Translations under genes and position numbers: made by a program
The notes under the pieces: generated by a model
The model's database searches: none
Told to the model about the DNA's origin: nothing
The model's input: the letters and a program-made list of their open reading frames with translations, nothing else
Part shown: in pieces, positions 9,249 to 17,014 of the stretch
Layout of the letters: each line of letters starts with the position of its first letter
How positions within the stretch are numbered: the first letter of the stretch is position 1
DNA from: Pseudomonas sp. P5_109
Lineage (GTDB): Bacteria; Pseudomonadota; Gammaproteobacteria; Pseudomonadales; Pseudomonadaceae
Assembly: GCF_034009455.1 (NCBI RefSeq)
Contig: NZ_CP125380.1
Coordinates: 3,671,501-3,735,500, forward strand
DNA length: 64,000 nt
Direction of reading: 5' to 3'

Positions 9249-9515
9249 ATGAACACTCGCACCCTGCTGGTTACCGCCGCCCTCGCCTGCACCGCATTTG
9301 CCGGGCTGGCTCAAGCCAATGACACCACTACTTCCCAGGCCGTGCCTTATCACTACGGCATGCCATTGCATGTCAGCAAAGTGATTTCACTGACCGAGCC
9401 CGACACCATGGAGTGCAAAGTGGTGAAGGCCGACATGAAGTACATCGATGACGCGGGAAAACCTGCAGAAATTACCTACCGTAAACTTTCCGACGCCTGC
9501 GAGAACCAGGGCTGA
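9249..9515 (+). CDS. DUF2790-type small periplasmic protein
   Basis: 88 residues. An N-terminal signal peptide (LLVTAALACTAFAGLAQA) is followed by a short domain with Y-x-YGMPLHVSKVISL, characteristic of the Pseudomonas DUF2790 family. Two cysteines, in MECK and DACEN, could form a disulfide in the periplasm. The gene is monocistronic. The function of the family is not known. Confidence 0.8.
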   Translation: MNTRTLLVTAALACTAFAGLAQANDTTTSQAVPYHYGMPLHVSKVISLTEPDTMECKVVKADMKYIDDAGKPAEITYRKLSDACENQG

Positions 9516-9606
9516 GCGAAACGTCTGATTTGGCACCTGCCGGTATTCCTTTGAGGGTTGCGGCGCTATGCTCTAGCGCCTCCCTCACTGCCCGCAAGGA
9601 TTCGCC

Positions 9607-10002
9607 ATGCAGTTGTCGTTTCGTACATTGTCGACGTTTACCGCCGCTCTATGCTTTTTCCTGGCCCTGGTGTGGGGTCTCGTGCCGCAGCGGTTACTGT
9701 CGCTCTGGGATATGGAGTTTTCATTCGCCGCAGGCTTGATCGCACGACGCACGGCTGTGCTGTTTGCAGCATTGAGCGTGATGTTCTATCTGGTTCGCCA
9801 TGAACCCCCGTCCTCAGTCCGAAATGCATTGAGCCATGGCTTCGTGGTCGGCTGTTGGGGATTGGCTGCGCTGGGCTTTGGCGAATGGCTCAATGGTCAT
9901 GCCGGGCCCGGCATTTTACTGGCGGTCGCCCTTGAACTGGCGCTGGGCCTGGCATTCTTCCAGACCCGGCGCGTGTCGGTGGAGCATGAAACCGCAGGCT
10001 AG
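9607..10002 (+). CDS. Small membrane protein, unknown function
   Basis: 131 residues with about four hydrophobic segments (near 8-28, 45-62, 75-95 and 100-122) and a charged tail. AAGGA lies seven bases before the ATG. The fold resembles four-helix DUF4345-like membrane proteins, but no diagnostic motif was recognised. It converges on the DUF1652 gene, overlapping its stop codon by four bases. Confidence 0.7.
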   Translation: MQLSFRTLSTFTAALCFFLALVWGLVPQRLLSLWDMEFSFAAGLIARRTAVLFAALSVMFYLVRHEPPSSVRNALSHGFVVGCWGLAALGFGEWLNGHAGPGILLAVALELALGLAFFQTRRVSVEHETAG

Positions 10003-10265
10003 AGCGCTTTGCCCAGCATCGAGTGCGGCTCGACCTCTACGTGATGCTGTCTGGAACGCAGTTGGCCGATCAACTCGTTTATTTCCCGACAACCATTGAG
10101 CCCGGAGGCATCGATGCCAGTGACCAATAGGTCGAGGTGATCGGTTTGCCCGTCGGCATAGACCTTGACGGTCATCGACAGATCCGGTGACAACGTGCAC
10201 TGGCAACGCTGGGGTAAAAAGCTGCTTTCGATGATGTTGCGAATTTCCAAGGCAGAAAGAAACAT
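9999..10265 (-). CDS. DUF1652-family protein
   Basis: 88 residues from the ATG at 10265-10263, preceded by a strong AAGGAGAGGG site. The opening MFLSALEIRNIIESSFLPQRC and the later DLLVTGI are hallmarks of DUF1652, a Pseudomonas family of small cytoplasmic proteins of unknown role. An upstream in-frame start would add 24 residues but lacks a ribosome-binding site. Convergent with the preceding membrane-protein gene. Confidence 0.8.
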   Translation of the reverse strand: MFLSALEIRNIIESSFLPQRCQCTLSPDLSMTVKVYADGQTDHLDLLVTGIDASGLNGCREINELIGQLRSRQHHVEVEPHSMLGKAL

Positions 10266-10546
10266 GGCGACCCTCTCCTTTGTGAGACTGCCAATGATGG
10301 TCAATGCTCGCTCATGTGAAATCCCGGCAAGCTTCAAGGACAGCTACAGCATAAAACATGCCCCGGATTTCGCCGTGCAGCTCATCGGCAAATCAAGAGG
10401 TTAGGCAAATCACCGGTAAAGCCTGTCATGCAGATTGCAATAAACACCCCTGACGAACCCGCAATTTGCACGCTCGGCCCTGCGGGTTTGCATTCACTGC
10501 ACACGACAGTGAAAATGCCGTCCTTCACTTCAAGCAAGGAGGCAAC

Positions 10547-11029
10547 ATGAATTCATTGACCGTCAACGCGAGCGCAGCGCTGTTCGCACTGGGGCTTGCT
10601 TGCGTTGCACATGCCGCCAAACTCGAAGACACCGCGCCCTATCCGAAGGCCGACAGCGGGTTTACCCGCCAGGTCATCCACCTTGCGCCACAGGCTCGGG
10701 AAGACGACTTCCAGGTCGAGATCCTGGCCGGCAAGACAATGACCGTTGACTGCAATCACCCCCGCCTGGGCGGCATTCTCGAGGAGAAGAACCTCGAGGG
10801 TTGGGGCTACCCGTTCTATCGCCTGGAAAAAGTCATTGGCCCGATGAGCACGCTGATGGCCTGCCCTGCCGGCACGAGCAAAGAGGATTTTGTCCCGGTG
10901 GTCGGCGACGGCTTCCTGCTGCGTTACAACAGCAAGCTGCCGCTGGTGCTGTACGTGCCCAAGGACATCGAAGTGCGCTACCGAATCTGGTCGGCATCGA
11001 ACAAGGTCGAGAAAGCCGTTCAGGAATAA
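10547..11029 (+). CDS. eco: Ecotin, periplasmic serine-protease inhibitor
   Basis: 160 residues with a signal peptide ending near HAA-KLED. The mature domain carries the ecotin reactive loop STLMACP, which puts the P1 residue at Met104, as in E. coli ecotin. Cys69 and Cys106 match the conserved disulfide. The [15 protein letters not shown] segment is also typical. Ecotin dimers inhibit trypsin-fold proteases, protecting the envelope from exogenous enzymes. AAGGAGG is well placed before ATG 10547; the longer upstream frame is not needed. Confidence 0.92.
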   Translation: MNSLTVNASAALFALGLACVAHAAKLEDTAPYPKADSGFTRQVIHLAPQAREDDFQVEILAGKTMTVDCNHPRLGGILEEKNLEGWGYPFYRLEKVIGPMSTLMACPAGTSKEDFVPVVGDGFLLRYNSKLPLVLYVPKDIEVRYRIWSASNKVEKAVQE

Positions 11030-11046
11030 CCGGGCATCCGCCGCAA

Positions 11047-11076
11047 TGTGGTGAGGGAGCTTGCTGCCTCACCACA
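11047..11076. terminator. Bidirectional hairpin between eco and ilvA
   Basis: TGTGGTGAGG and CCTCACCACA form a perfect ten-base stem around GAGCTTGCTG. It lies between converging genes and lacks a T-run. It looks like a single REP of another subtype that may stop or stabilise both transcripts. Confidence 0.55.
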
Positions 11077-11086
11077 GGGACAAGCG

Positions 11087-12100
11087 TCATGCCTGGGCGC
11101 CACTCAACGCGGCGCGCTCGGCCACATGCCCCAGGCTGTCGAAGTTGATGTTGGCTCCTGAGTCGATGGCGATCAGGGTCTGACCACGAACCCCGCTCCG
11201 TGCCACGTACTTCTTGATTCCGGCCACCGCCAGCGCGCCGGAAGGTTCGGTGATCGAGCGGGTATCGTCGTAGATATTCTTGATCGCGGCGCAAAGCTCG
11301 TCGTTGCTTACCGTCAGCACCTCATCCACGCAAAACCGGCAGACCTCGAAGCCGTAAGCGCCGATCTGTGCCACCGCCACCCCATCGGCGAAGGTGCCGA
11401 CGCTCGGCAGCACCACCCGTTCGCTGGCCTGCATCGCCGCTTGCAGGCACGCGGAATGTTCCGACTCGACGCCAATGATGCGCACCTCCGGCCGTAGGTA
11501 CTTGACGTAAGCGGCGATGCCCGCGATCAGCCCCCCGCCTCCCACCGGCACGAAGATCGCATCCAGCGGACCTTGATGCTGGCGCAGGATTTCCATCGCC
11601 ACCGTGCCTTGCCCCGCGATCACCTCCGGGTCGTCGAAAGGCGAAACAAAGGTTCGACCGGTTTCCTCGGCCAGGCCCAGTGCATAGGCCAGGGCAAACG
11701 GAAAGCTTTCGCCATGCAACACCGCATCGGCACCGCGACTGCGCACCCCGATGACCTTCAGTTGCGGTGTTGTGCTGGGCATGACAATGGTGGCGTTGAT
11801 CCCCAACTCCCGCGCGGCCAGTGCCACGCCCTGGGCATGATTGCCGGCAGAAGCCGTGACCACGCCGCGAGCCTTTTGCGCGTCGCTCAGTTGCACCAGC
11901 TTGTTGTAGGCGCCGCGGATCTTGAAGGAAAAGGTCGGCTGCAGGTCTTCGCGCTTGAGCAGGACCTGATTACCCAAGGCTTCAGACAACGCGGGTGCCG
12001 CCTGCAACGGCGTGCGCACAGCCAGTTCATACACCGGCGCGGCAAGGATTTTTTTCACGTAGCGTTCAAGCAGGGCTTGCTGGTCGGTGGTAAAGCTCAT
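11087..12100 (-). CDS. ilvA: Threonine dehydratase, short form
   Basis: A PLP-dependent threonine ammonia-lyase giving 2-oxobutanoate and ammonia. The 337 residues cover only the catalytic domain, without the C-terminal ACT-like regulatory domain of the long biosynthetic enzyme. The PLP lysine is Lys60 in FSFKIRGAYN. SAGNHAQGVA and the glycine-rich GGGGLIAG phosphate loop are present. It stands alone behind a leader peptide and terminator (see attenuator), so it is tied to isoleucine/threonine supply even though its length resembles catabolic enzymes. Confidence 0.88.
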   Translation of the reverse strand: MSFTTDQQALLERYVKKILAAPVYELAVRTPLQAAPALSEALGNQVLLKREDLQPTFSFKIRGAYNKLVQLSDAQKARGVVTASAGNHAQGVALAARELGINATIVMPSTTPQLKVIGVRSRGADAVLHGESFPFALAYALGLAEETGRTFVSPFDDPEVIAGQGTVAMEILRQHQGPLDAIFVPVGGGGLIAGIAAYVKYLRPEVRIIGVESEHSACLQAAMQASERVVLPSVGTFADGVAVAQIGAYGFEVCRFCVDEVLTVSNDELCAAIKNIYDDTRSITEPSGALAVAGIKKYVARSGVRGQTLIAIDSGANINFDSLGHVAERAALSGAQA

Positions 12101-12144
12101 GGTCGTCTCCTGAATTTGATCTGGGCCCCGGAGACAGAAAATGA

Positions 12145-12250
12145 AAACCCGCCTCTAGGGCGGGTTGGGTGCTGCAGTCGTGAGCTAGCCCGCCAAATGA
12201 GGAATGGCGGTAATAATGCTTGGCTGGCAGCGCAATACGGTGGAAGTCAT
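12145..12250 (-). promoter_or_regulatory. Transcription attenuator of ilvA
   Basis: Read on the minus strand, four complementary segments follow each other. ACCGCC (12211-12206) lies within the leader peptide, just after its Ile-Ile codons. GGCGGGC (12194-12188) is at its end. AACCCGCC (12166-12159) and GGCGGGTT (12153-12146) come last, with T-rich sequence after them. Segments 1:2, 2:3 and 3:4 can pair, the classic antiterminator/terminator arrangement. Stalling at Ile-Ile-Thr would free segment 2 to pair with 3 and permit readthrough into ilvA. Confidence 0.8.
12185..12250 (-). CDS. ilvA leader peptide
   Basis: A 21-codon frame with ATG at 12250-12248 and TAG at 12187-12185. The product contains a control run Ile-Ile-Thr-Ala-Ile at residues 12-16. 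No Shine-Dalgarno sequence precedes the ATG. A promoter-like TTGACT (12285-12280), 17-base spacer and TAATTT (12262-12257) would start transcription about at the A of the ATG, so the message may be leaderless. Confidence 0.7.
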   Translation of the reverse strand: MTSTVLRCQPSIITAIPHLAG

Positions 12251-12256
12251 GGCTCG

Positions 12257-12285
12257 AAATTAGCCGGACGCTGATGGCAAGTCAA
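12257..12285 (-). promoter_or_regulatory. Candidate sigma-70 promoter of the ilvA leader
   Basis: On the minus strand, TTGACT, exactly 17 bases, then TAATTT. The predicted start is seven bases on, at or beside the leader ATG at 12250. Confidence 0.5.
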
Positions 12286-12347
12286 TGGCAAATTTGTGGT
12301 GGTCGCTATAGGCTGCTGATTCCAGTCATTGCCCAAGGAAGGAACAC

Positions 12348-12683
12348 ATGAATGCCATTGCCTTGCCCCTGATCGCCCTGATCGCCTTTGCCGGCTATAC
12401 CGTTTCGGTGATGCTCCAGGCCGAGCAATCGCTGATCGAGTTCGGCATCAGCCTGATGTCACGACCTGATACCGCGCAAGTTGTGATCGATCTTTACCTG
12501 CTGGCGACACTGGCGGGCATCTGGATGTACCGGGATGCACGAAAGCGCGGGCAATCGGCGCTTTCGGTGGTGCCTTATCTATTGATTACCGCGGTGTTTG
12601 TGTCGATTGGGCCATTGTTGTATCTGGTGGTGCGAGGGCTGCAGAATCGGAAAAAATTGCTGAATGTCGGGCAAGTGGGCTGA
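12348..12683 (+). CDS. DUF2834-like small membrane protein
   Basis: 111 residues with three hydrophobic segments (near 4-22, 46-60 and 75-95). The pattern of a central Asp before a helix and WMYRDARKRG after it, then a P-LLYLVVRG end, resembles DUF2834. AAGGAAGGAA stands before the ATG. Divergent from the ilvA leader promoter. No function can be given. Confidence 0.65.
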   Translation: MNAIALPLIALIAFAGYTVSVMLQAEQSLIEFGISLMSRPDTAQVVIDLYLLATLAGIWMYRDARKRGQSALSVVPYLLITAVFVSIGPLLYLVVRGLQNRKKLLNVGQVG

Positions 12684-12699
12684 TCCGGGAATGGCGGCG

Positions 12700-12790
12700 G
12701 CTACAGATCGCCATCGCTGGCAAGCCAGCTCCTCCAGGGTCTGTGGCGACCACATAAACATTGTAGGAACTGGCTTGCCAGCGAAGGCGG
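12700..12790. repeat. REPIN (CTTGCCAGCG subtype)
   Basis: An inverted pair built from ATCGCTGGCAAGCCAGCTCC and GGAACTGGCTTGCCAGCGAA with about 35 bases between. Located between two converging units. Confidence 0.8.
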
Positions 12791-12809
12791 TTTGAAAGCC
12801 GCCGACATC

Positions 12810-12887
12810 TCACTTCGCCAACCGCTTCAGCCCGACCACCATCGCCCCCGCCCCGAGCATCATCGCCGACAGGAGCAACGGGTAGGA
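12810..12887 (-). pseudogene. Orphan 3' end of an unrecognised gene
   Basis: A minus-strand frame of about 25 codons between an in-frame TAG and TGA at 12812-12810. It reads like the end of a membrane helix, PLLLSAMMLGAGAMVVGLKR, with a short basic tail. It has no start consistent with its length and lies directly downstream of the sugar dehydrogenase stop codon. It may be the truncated remnant of a small membrane-protein gene. The evidence is only composition and position. Confidence 0.25.
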
Positions 12888-12900
12888 AACCCGCTACTGG

Positions 12901-14049
12901 CTACTTCAAACCCACCCTGTACAACCCGCCCGTCTCCTCATCGGTCAACACATACAGATAACCATCGGGCCCTTGGCGCACGTCGCGAATGCGCTTTTTA
13001 AAATCGCCGAGCAAGCGCTCCTCGTGTATCACCTTGTCGCCATCGAACTCCAGGCGGATCAGTTCCTCGCTGACCAACGCACCGATGAACACGTTGTGCT
13101 GCCAGGCCTTGAAACGATCGGCATCGTAGAATGCCATGCCACTCAGGCCCGGGGACTTTTCCCAGACATGATTCGGAGCAACGGTGCCTTCGGCGGTATC
13201 GCCCTTGGCTTCGGGAATCGGTTGGCCGGAGTAGTTGACGCCATGGGTCGCCAGTGGCCAGCCGTAATTCTTGCCGCGCTCGATGATGTTGATTTCATCG
13301 CCGCCCTGGGGACCGTGTTCGTTTTCCCACAGTGTACCGTTCCACGGATTGAGCGCCGCGCCTTGCGGGTTACGCTGCCCGTAGGACCAGATCTCCGGAC
13401 GGACGTTGGCCTGGCCGACAAAGGGGTTGTCCTTGGGCACCGTGCCGTCCGGGTAGATTCGCACCACTTTGCCTTGCAGTTTGTCGAGGTCCTGGGCGGT
13501 CGGGCGATCGTTGTTTTCCCCCAGGGTCACGAACAGGTAGCCGTCACGGTCGAACACCAGCCGCGAGCCGAAATGGTTGCCGACCGAGAGTTTTGGTTGC
13601 TGGCGCAGGATCACCTGGAAATCCTTGAGCGCCGTCATATCGTCGGAGAGCCGGCCGCGACCCACGGCAGTACCGGCCTTGTTACCCTCACCACCCCCTT
13701 CGGCATAGGACAGATAGACCATCCGGTCCTGCCTGAAGTCCGGTGACAATGCCACGTCCAGCAAACCGCCCTGCCCCTTGGCCCAGACCGTCGGCACGCC
13801 ATTGAGCGGTGCCGACAGTTTGCCGTCGGCAGTGACAAGGCGCAGATTGCCGGGCCGTTCGGTCACCAGCATGTCTTTACTATCCGGCAAAAATGCCAGC
13901 GCCCAAGGATGTTCCAGTCCCGTCACGACAGGGGTGACTTCAAGGGTGCCTTCTTCGCTTTTCATCGTCTGGGTGGACGCGGCAAGCACAGGGACAGTGG
14001 TGACCAATGCACTGGCGCAGAGGGTTGCCAATAAGGTTTTACGCAACAT
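12901..14049 (-). CDS. PQQ-dependent sugar dehydrogenase (soluble GDH type)
   Basis: 382 residues. The start at 14049-14047 gives a clean signal peptide (MLRKTLLATLCASALV, cleavage after VLA) and has AAGGA upstream; a longer frame reaching 14424 is not supported. The protein is a glucose/sorbosone-dehydrogenase-type six-bladed propeller: GLEHPWALAFLPD with early LVTERPGNLR, ENEHGPQGGDEIN and the NYGWPLATHG stretch are family features for PQQ and calcium binding. It probably oxidises aldoses in the periplasm. Its true sugar is unknown. Confidence 0.85.
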   Translation of the reverse strand: MLRKTLLATLCASALVTTVPVLAASTQTMKSEEGTLEVTPVVTGLEHPWALAFLPDSKDMLVTERPGNLRLVTADGKLSAPLNGVPTVWAKGQGGLLDVALSPDFRQDRMVYLSYAEGGGEGNKAGTAVGRGRLSDDMTALKDFQVILRQQPKLSVGNHFGSRLVFDRDGYLFVTLGENNDRPTAQDLDKLQGKVVRIYPDGTVPKDNPFVGQANVRPEIWSYGQRNPQGAALNPWNGTLWENEHGPQGGDEINIIERGKNYGWPLATHGVNYSGQPIPEAKGDTAEGTVAPNHVWEKSPGLSGMAFYDADRFKAWQHNVFIGALVSEELIRLEFDGDKVIHEERLLGDFKKRIRDVRQGPDGYLYVLTDEETGGLYRVGLK

Positions 14050-14116
14050 GCAGGATTCCTTTTCCGATGAACATGAGGTCTGGTGAAAAATAGCGGACCG
14101 ACGTGATGCCCGCCAC

Positions 14117-14464
14117 TCAACGGTTGCCGGTGCCCGTATCTCTTGGAGCAGGATTGGGGATGAATTTAGGTGCGCTGGCGGGAGCGGTCCGGTCGGGATA
14201 GCGATTGCCGATGCCTCCATTGTCCAGGGTCGGCGGGCGCGGGACCGGCACGGTGTTCGGCCCGCGAATTGCCGGGGCGCTGGGTCGGGTGCCTTGCATG
14301 CTGTTGGGGTTGGCCCGGTTGATCGGGCTGCTGTAAGGATTGTTGTTGGTGCTGCCCGGCAGGTTCTGGGCCAATTGCCACGAAGCAGAGGTGTCGGCCC
14401 GCACCAGTGGGCCCAGTACGGCACTCAAGGCCAGCGCAATGGCGCCAAACACGTATCGGTTCAT
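14117..14464 (-). CDS. Secreted Pro/Asn-rich protein, unknown function
   Basis: 115 residues: signal peptide through VRA, then a low-complexity chain rich in Pro, Asn, Ser and Arg with no predicted globular core. It sits 67 bases upstream of the sugar dehydrogenase gene on the same strand, so the two may be cotranscribed. No family recognised. Confidence 0.65.
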   Translation of the reverse strand: MNRYVFGAIALALSAVLGPLVRADTSASWQLAQNLPGSTNNNPYSSPINRANPNSMQGTRPSAPAIRGPNTVPVPRPPTLDNGGIGNRYPDRTAPASAPKFIPNPAPRDTGTGNR

Positions 14465-14656
14465 GGGGTGCCTCTCTACGTCACGTGGATAAGGACTTCG
14501 ATACCACGCTACGCCCGGGGTTCGTATTTGTTAACAAAAACCTCCCCGGCAAGATGTAACACGACGTTGAACCGGGCAAAGGAACAGCCACGCAGACCAC
14601 GGAAACTTTTGCCCAAGGCCGCAGGTCACCTGAACATCACTCGCGAGTAGACGACC

Positions 14657-15517
14657 ATGGCACGGGCAATCTGGAAAGGCGCAATCAGCTTCGGACTGGT
14701 GCACATCCCCGTGGCGCTGGTCTCGGCAACGTCCTCCCAAGGCGTCGATTTCGACTGGCTGGACAGCCGCAGCATGGATCCGGTGGGCTACAAGCGTGTC
14801 AACAAGGTCACGGGCAAGGAAGTCACCAAGGAGCACATCGTCAAGGGCGTGCAATACGAAAAGGGTCGGTATGTGGTGCTCAGCGAAGAGGAGATACGTT
14901 CCGCTCACCCGCTATCGACCCAGACCATCGACATTTTTTCCTTTGTCGATGCCCAGCAGATTCCCCTGCAGAACATCGACACGCCTTACTACCTGGCACC
15001 CGACAAACGCGGCGGCAAGGTCTATGCACTGCTGCGCGAAACCCTGAGCCGAACCGGCAAGGTCGCTCTCGCCCAGGTGGTCTTGCATACCCGCCAACAC
15101 CTGGCCGCGCTGATGCCGCTGGAGTCGGCGCTGGTCCTGGTGATGCTGCGCTGGCCGGCCGAGGTGCGCAGTCTCGATGAGTTGGCGCTGGGCAGCGAGG
15201 TGACCAGCCCGGAACTGGCCAAGGGCGAACTGGACATGGCCAAACGCCTGGTGGACGACATGAGCGCCGAGTGGGCGCCGCAAGATTATCGGGATGGTTT
15301 TGAAGACAAGATCATGGCGTTGGTCGACAAGAAGGCCCATGAAGGCAAGATCGAAGACGTCGAAACCGCCACTGGCGAGGATGAGCGCAAAACGGCGGAC
15401 GTCATTGACCTGACCGAGTTGCTCAAGCGCAGCCTTGGCAACAAAGGTGCTGGTAAAGCAGCGGCCAAGCCAAAGGCGAGCAGCAAACCGGCAACGAGGA
15501 AGAAAGCCAGCAAGTGA
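14657..15517 (+). CDS. ku: Ku protein (non-homologous end joining)
   Basis: A bacterial Ku of 286 residues that binds DNA double-strand ends as a homodimer and recruits LigD. The Ku core runs from residue 1 (RAIWKGAISFGLVHIPV) to about 255, followed by a lysine/alanine-rich tail (KAAAKPKASSKPATRKKASK) typical of the extended DNA-binding C terminus. No ligD gene lies in this window, so its partner is elsewhere or beyond reach. The gene is flanked by a REPIN on its 3' side. Confidence 0.92.
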   Translation: MARAIWKGAISFGLVHIPVALVSATSSQGVDFDWLDSRSMDPVGYKRVNKVTGKEVTKEHIVKGVQYEKGRYVVLSEEEIRSAHPLSTQTIDIFSFVDAQQIPLQNIDTPYYLAPDKRGGKVYALLRETLSRTGKVALAQVVLHTRQHLAALMPLESALVLVMLRWPAEVRSLDELALGSEVTSPELAKGELDMAKRLVDDMSAEWAPQDYRDGFEDKIMALVDKKAHEGKIEDVETATGEDERKTADVIDLTELLKRSLGNKGAGKAAAKPKASSKPATRKKASK

Positions 15518-15533
15518 TTGGCTGGATGTTCCG

Positions 15534-15621
15534 GCCTCTTCGCGAGCAAGCCCGCTCCCACAGTGGAATGCATTTCAATGTGGGAGCGGCGGTGCGGCGA
15601 TCCGACTTGCTCGCGAAGGCA
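15534..15621. repeat. REPIN with a 16-base block replacing part of one arm
   Basis: The first arm (CTTCGCGAGCAAGCCCGCTC) is standard. In the second arm GTGGGAGCGG is followed by CGGTGCGGCGATCCGA before CTTGCTCGCGAAGGC resumes. The normal arm has a single G at that point. Confidence 0.8.
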
Positions 15622-15642
15622 GATTACGCCCACACGCAAAAA

Positions 15643-16554
15643 TCAGATCAGAATGAACACCGCCAACAACCCGGCAAAGACCGACCACTTTTGCAGGTAG
15701 TAAAGCTTGCGGTTGCGCTTTTTCAGTTCCTTGCCGCGCAGGCGAACCTTGTAGACCTTGCCGAACAGTCGGTTGAGCCCGCCGGTCCTGTCGCCCGCCT
15801 CGTTCGGTGCACCCGCCGCCGACATGACATTGCGACTGAACCAGCGATTGAAGGCCGCCGCCCACCGATACTTCATCGGCCGCTCGACGTCGCAGAACAG
15901 GATGATGCGATTGTGTGGCGTGGTGTTTTCTGCGTAATGAATGTAGGTCTCATCGAACATCACCGCTTCGCCATCGCGCCAATGATAGTCCTGGCCATCG
16001 ACATTGATGTAGCAACCGGCATCGTTCGGTGTTTCCAGGCCCAGGTGATATCGGTACGAACCGGCGTAAGGGTCGCGGTGACGCACCAGCCTGGAGCCAG
16101 GAGGCAGTTCGGCGAACATTGCCGCCTTGATCGAGCCAATGCCCTGCACCAGTTCGGTGGTGCGCGGGCAAAGCTTCATGGCCGACGGATGGCTATCGCC
16201 GTACCACTTGAGATAGAAGCGCTTCCAACCGGTCTTGAAAAACGAGTTGAAACCGACATCATCGAATTGGTTCGAGCGCTTGATCTCGCCGGCCCGAAGC
16301 AAATTCTGGCCTTCGGCACGAATTTCTTGCCAATGCGCCCGCAGTGGGCTCAGGTCGGGGAAGTCGGCCGGGTCGAGATAGGCTTTGTTGGGGATTTTCG
16401 AAAACAGATAAAGAAAGCAGTTGATCGGCGCCAGAAACGTCGAGTGATCACTCAACTGGCGACCCAACTTATGGCGCACTTGGCCACGCAGATGGACATA
16501 CGCGATAGAGACAAGGTAGATAACGGCAATGATCAGTTTCACGGAAATCGTCAC
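15643..16554 (-). CDS. lpxO: Lipid A hydroxylase LpxO
   Basis: An Fe(II)/2-oxoglutarate-dependent aspartyl/asparaginyl beta-hydroxylase-like enzyme that 2-hydroxylates a lauroyl chain of lipid A. 303 residues with an N-terminal membrane anchor (LIIAVIYLVSIAYV) and a second hydrophobic end (WSVFAGLLAVFILI). The iron site is suggested by RLVRHRDPYAGSYRYH and FDETYIHYAEN, the His-x-Asp and distal His of the family. GTG codons at 16554 and 16542 are both possible starts; the shorter gives VKLIIAVIYL. No strong ribosome-binding site decides. Confidence 0.85.
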   Translation of the reverse strand: MTISVKLIIAVIYLVSIAYVHLRGQVRHKLGRQLSDHSTFLAPINCFLYLFSKIPNKAYLDPADFPDLSPLRAHWQEIRAEGQNLLRAGEIKRSNQFDDVGFNSFFKTGWKRFYLKWYGDSHPSAMKLCPRTTELVQGIGSIKAAMFAELPPGSRLVRHRDPYAGSYRYHLGLETPNDAGCYINVDGQDYHWRDGEAVMFDETYIHYAENTTPHNRIILFCDVERPMKYRWAAAFNRWFSRNVMSAAGAPNEAGDRTGGLNRLFGKVYKVRLRGKELKKRNRKLYYLQKWSVFAGLLAVFILI

Positions 16555-16559
16555 ACGTC

Positions 16560-17010
16560 AGAAGTAAACACACTGCGCCCTCCCGGGTCTTGTGCAGCGA
16601 CTGATTACGAAACAGCGGCCCCCTAGTGCCTTCGAGCCTTGCCGATGGTCGGTGTCCGGCTGACGGACGACATTTTAGCCACGGTTTGTAACCAATAGTT
16701 AACCTGTAACTGTGACAATGTGTCCACAAAATCCGTCGGAACCTTGCTCTGGCCTCAACGCTCTATCGCTTGAAGAGCCAGACCAGTACAATCGCCGCCA
16801 AACTTTACGCGCCCCCAGGTTGAGAGCGGGAAAAATCCCCTTTCAGCGCACGTTGACTCGGGCCAAGCGCGCCACATGCTGCTGTCCACTTAATGCCAGA
16901 TGGATCTTCCACTGCCGATCGGGATGAACGTCCCGGGGTCCGATCAGTGGAAACGGGTACTGAACCGGTACTGCCGCAACCCTAGCTACTCTGAATGCTT
17001 CGCAGGAAAA
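16560..17010. other. 450-base gap before ybiT; no gene supported
   Basis: The stretch contains an AT-rich patch near 16680-16715 with repeated GTAAC/GTTAAC elements, which may hold the ybiT and lpxO promoters. No frame in it has family features. Confidence 0.4.
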
Positions 17011-17014
17011 ACCT

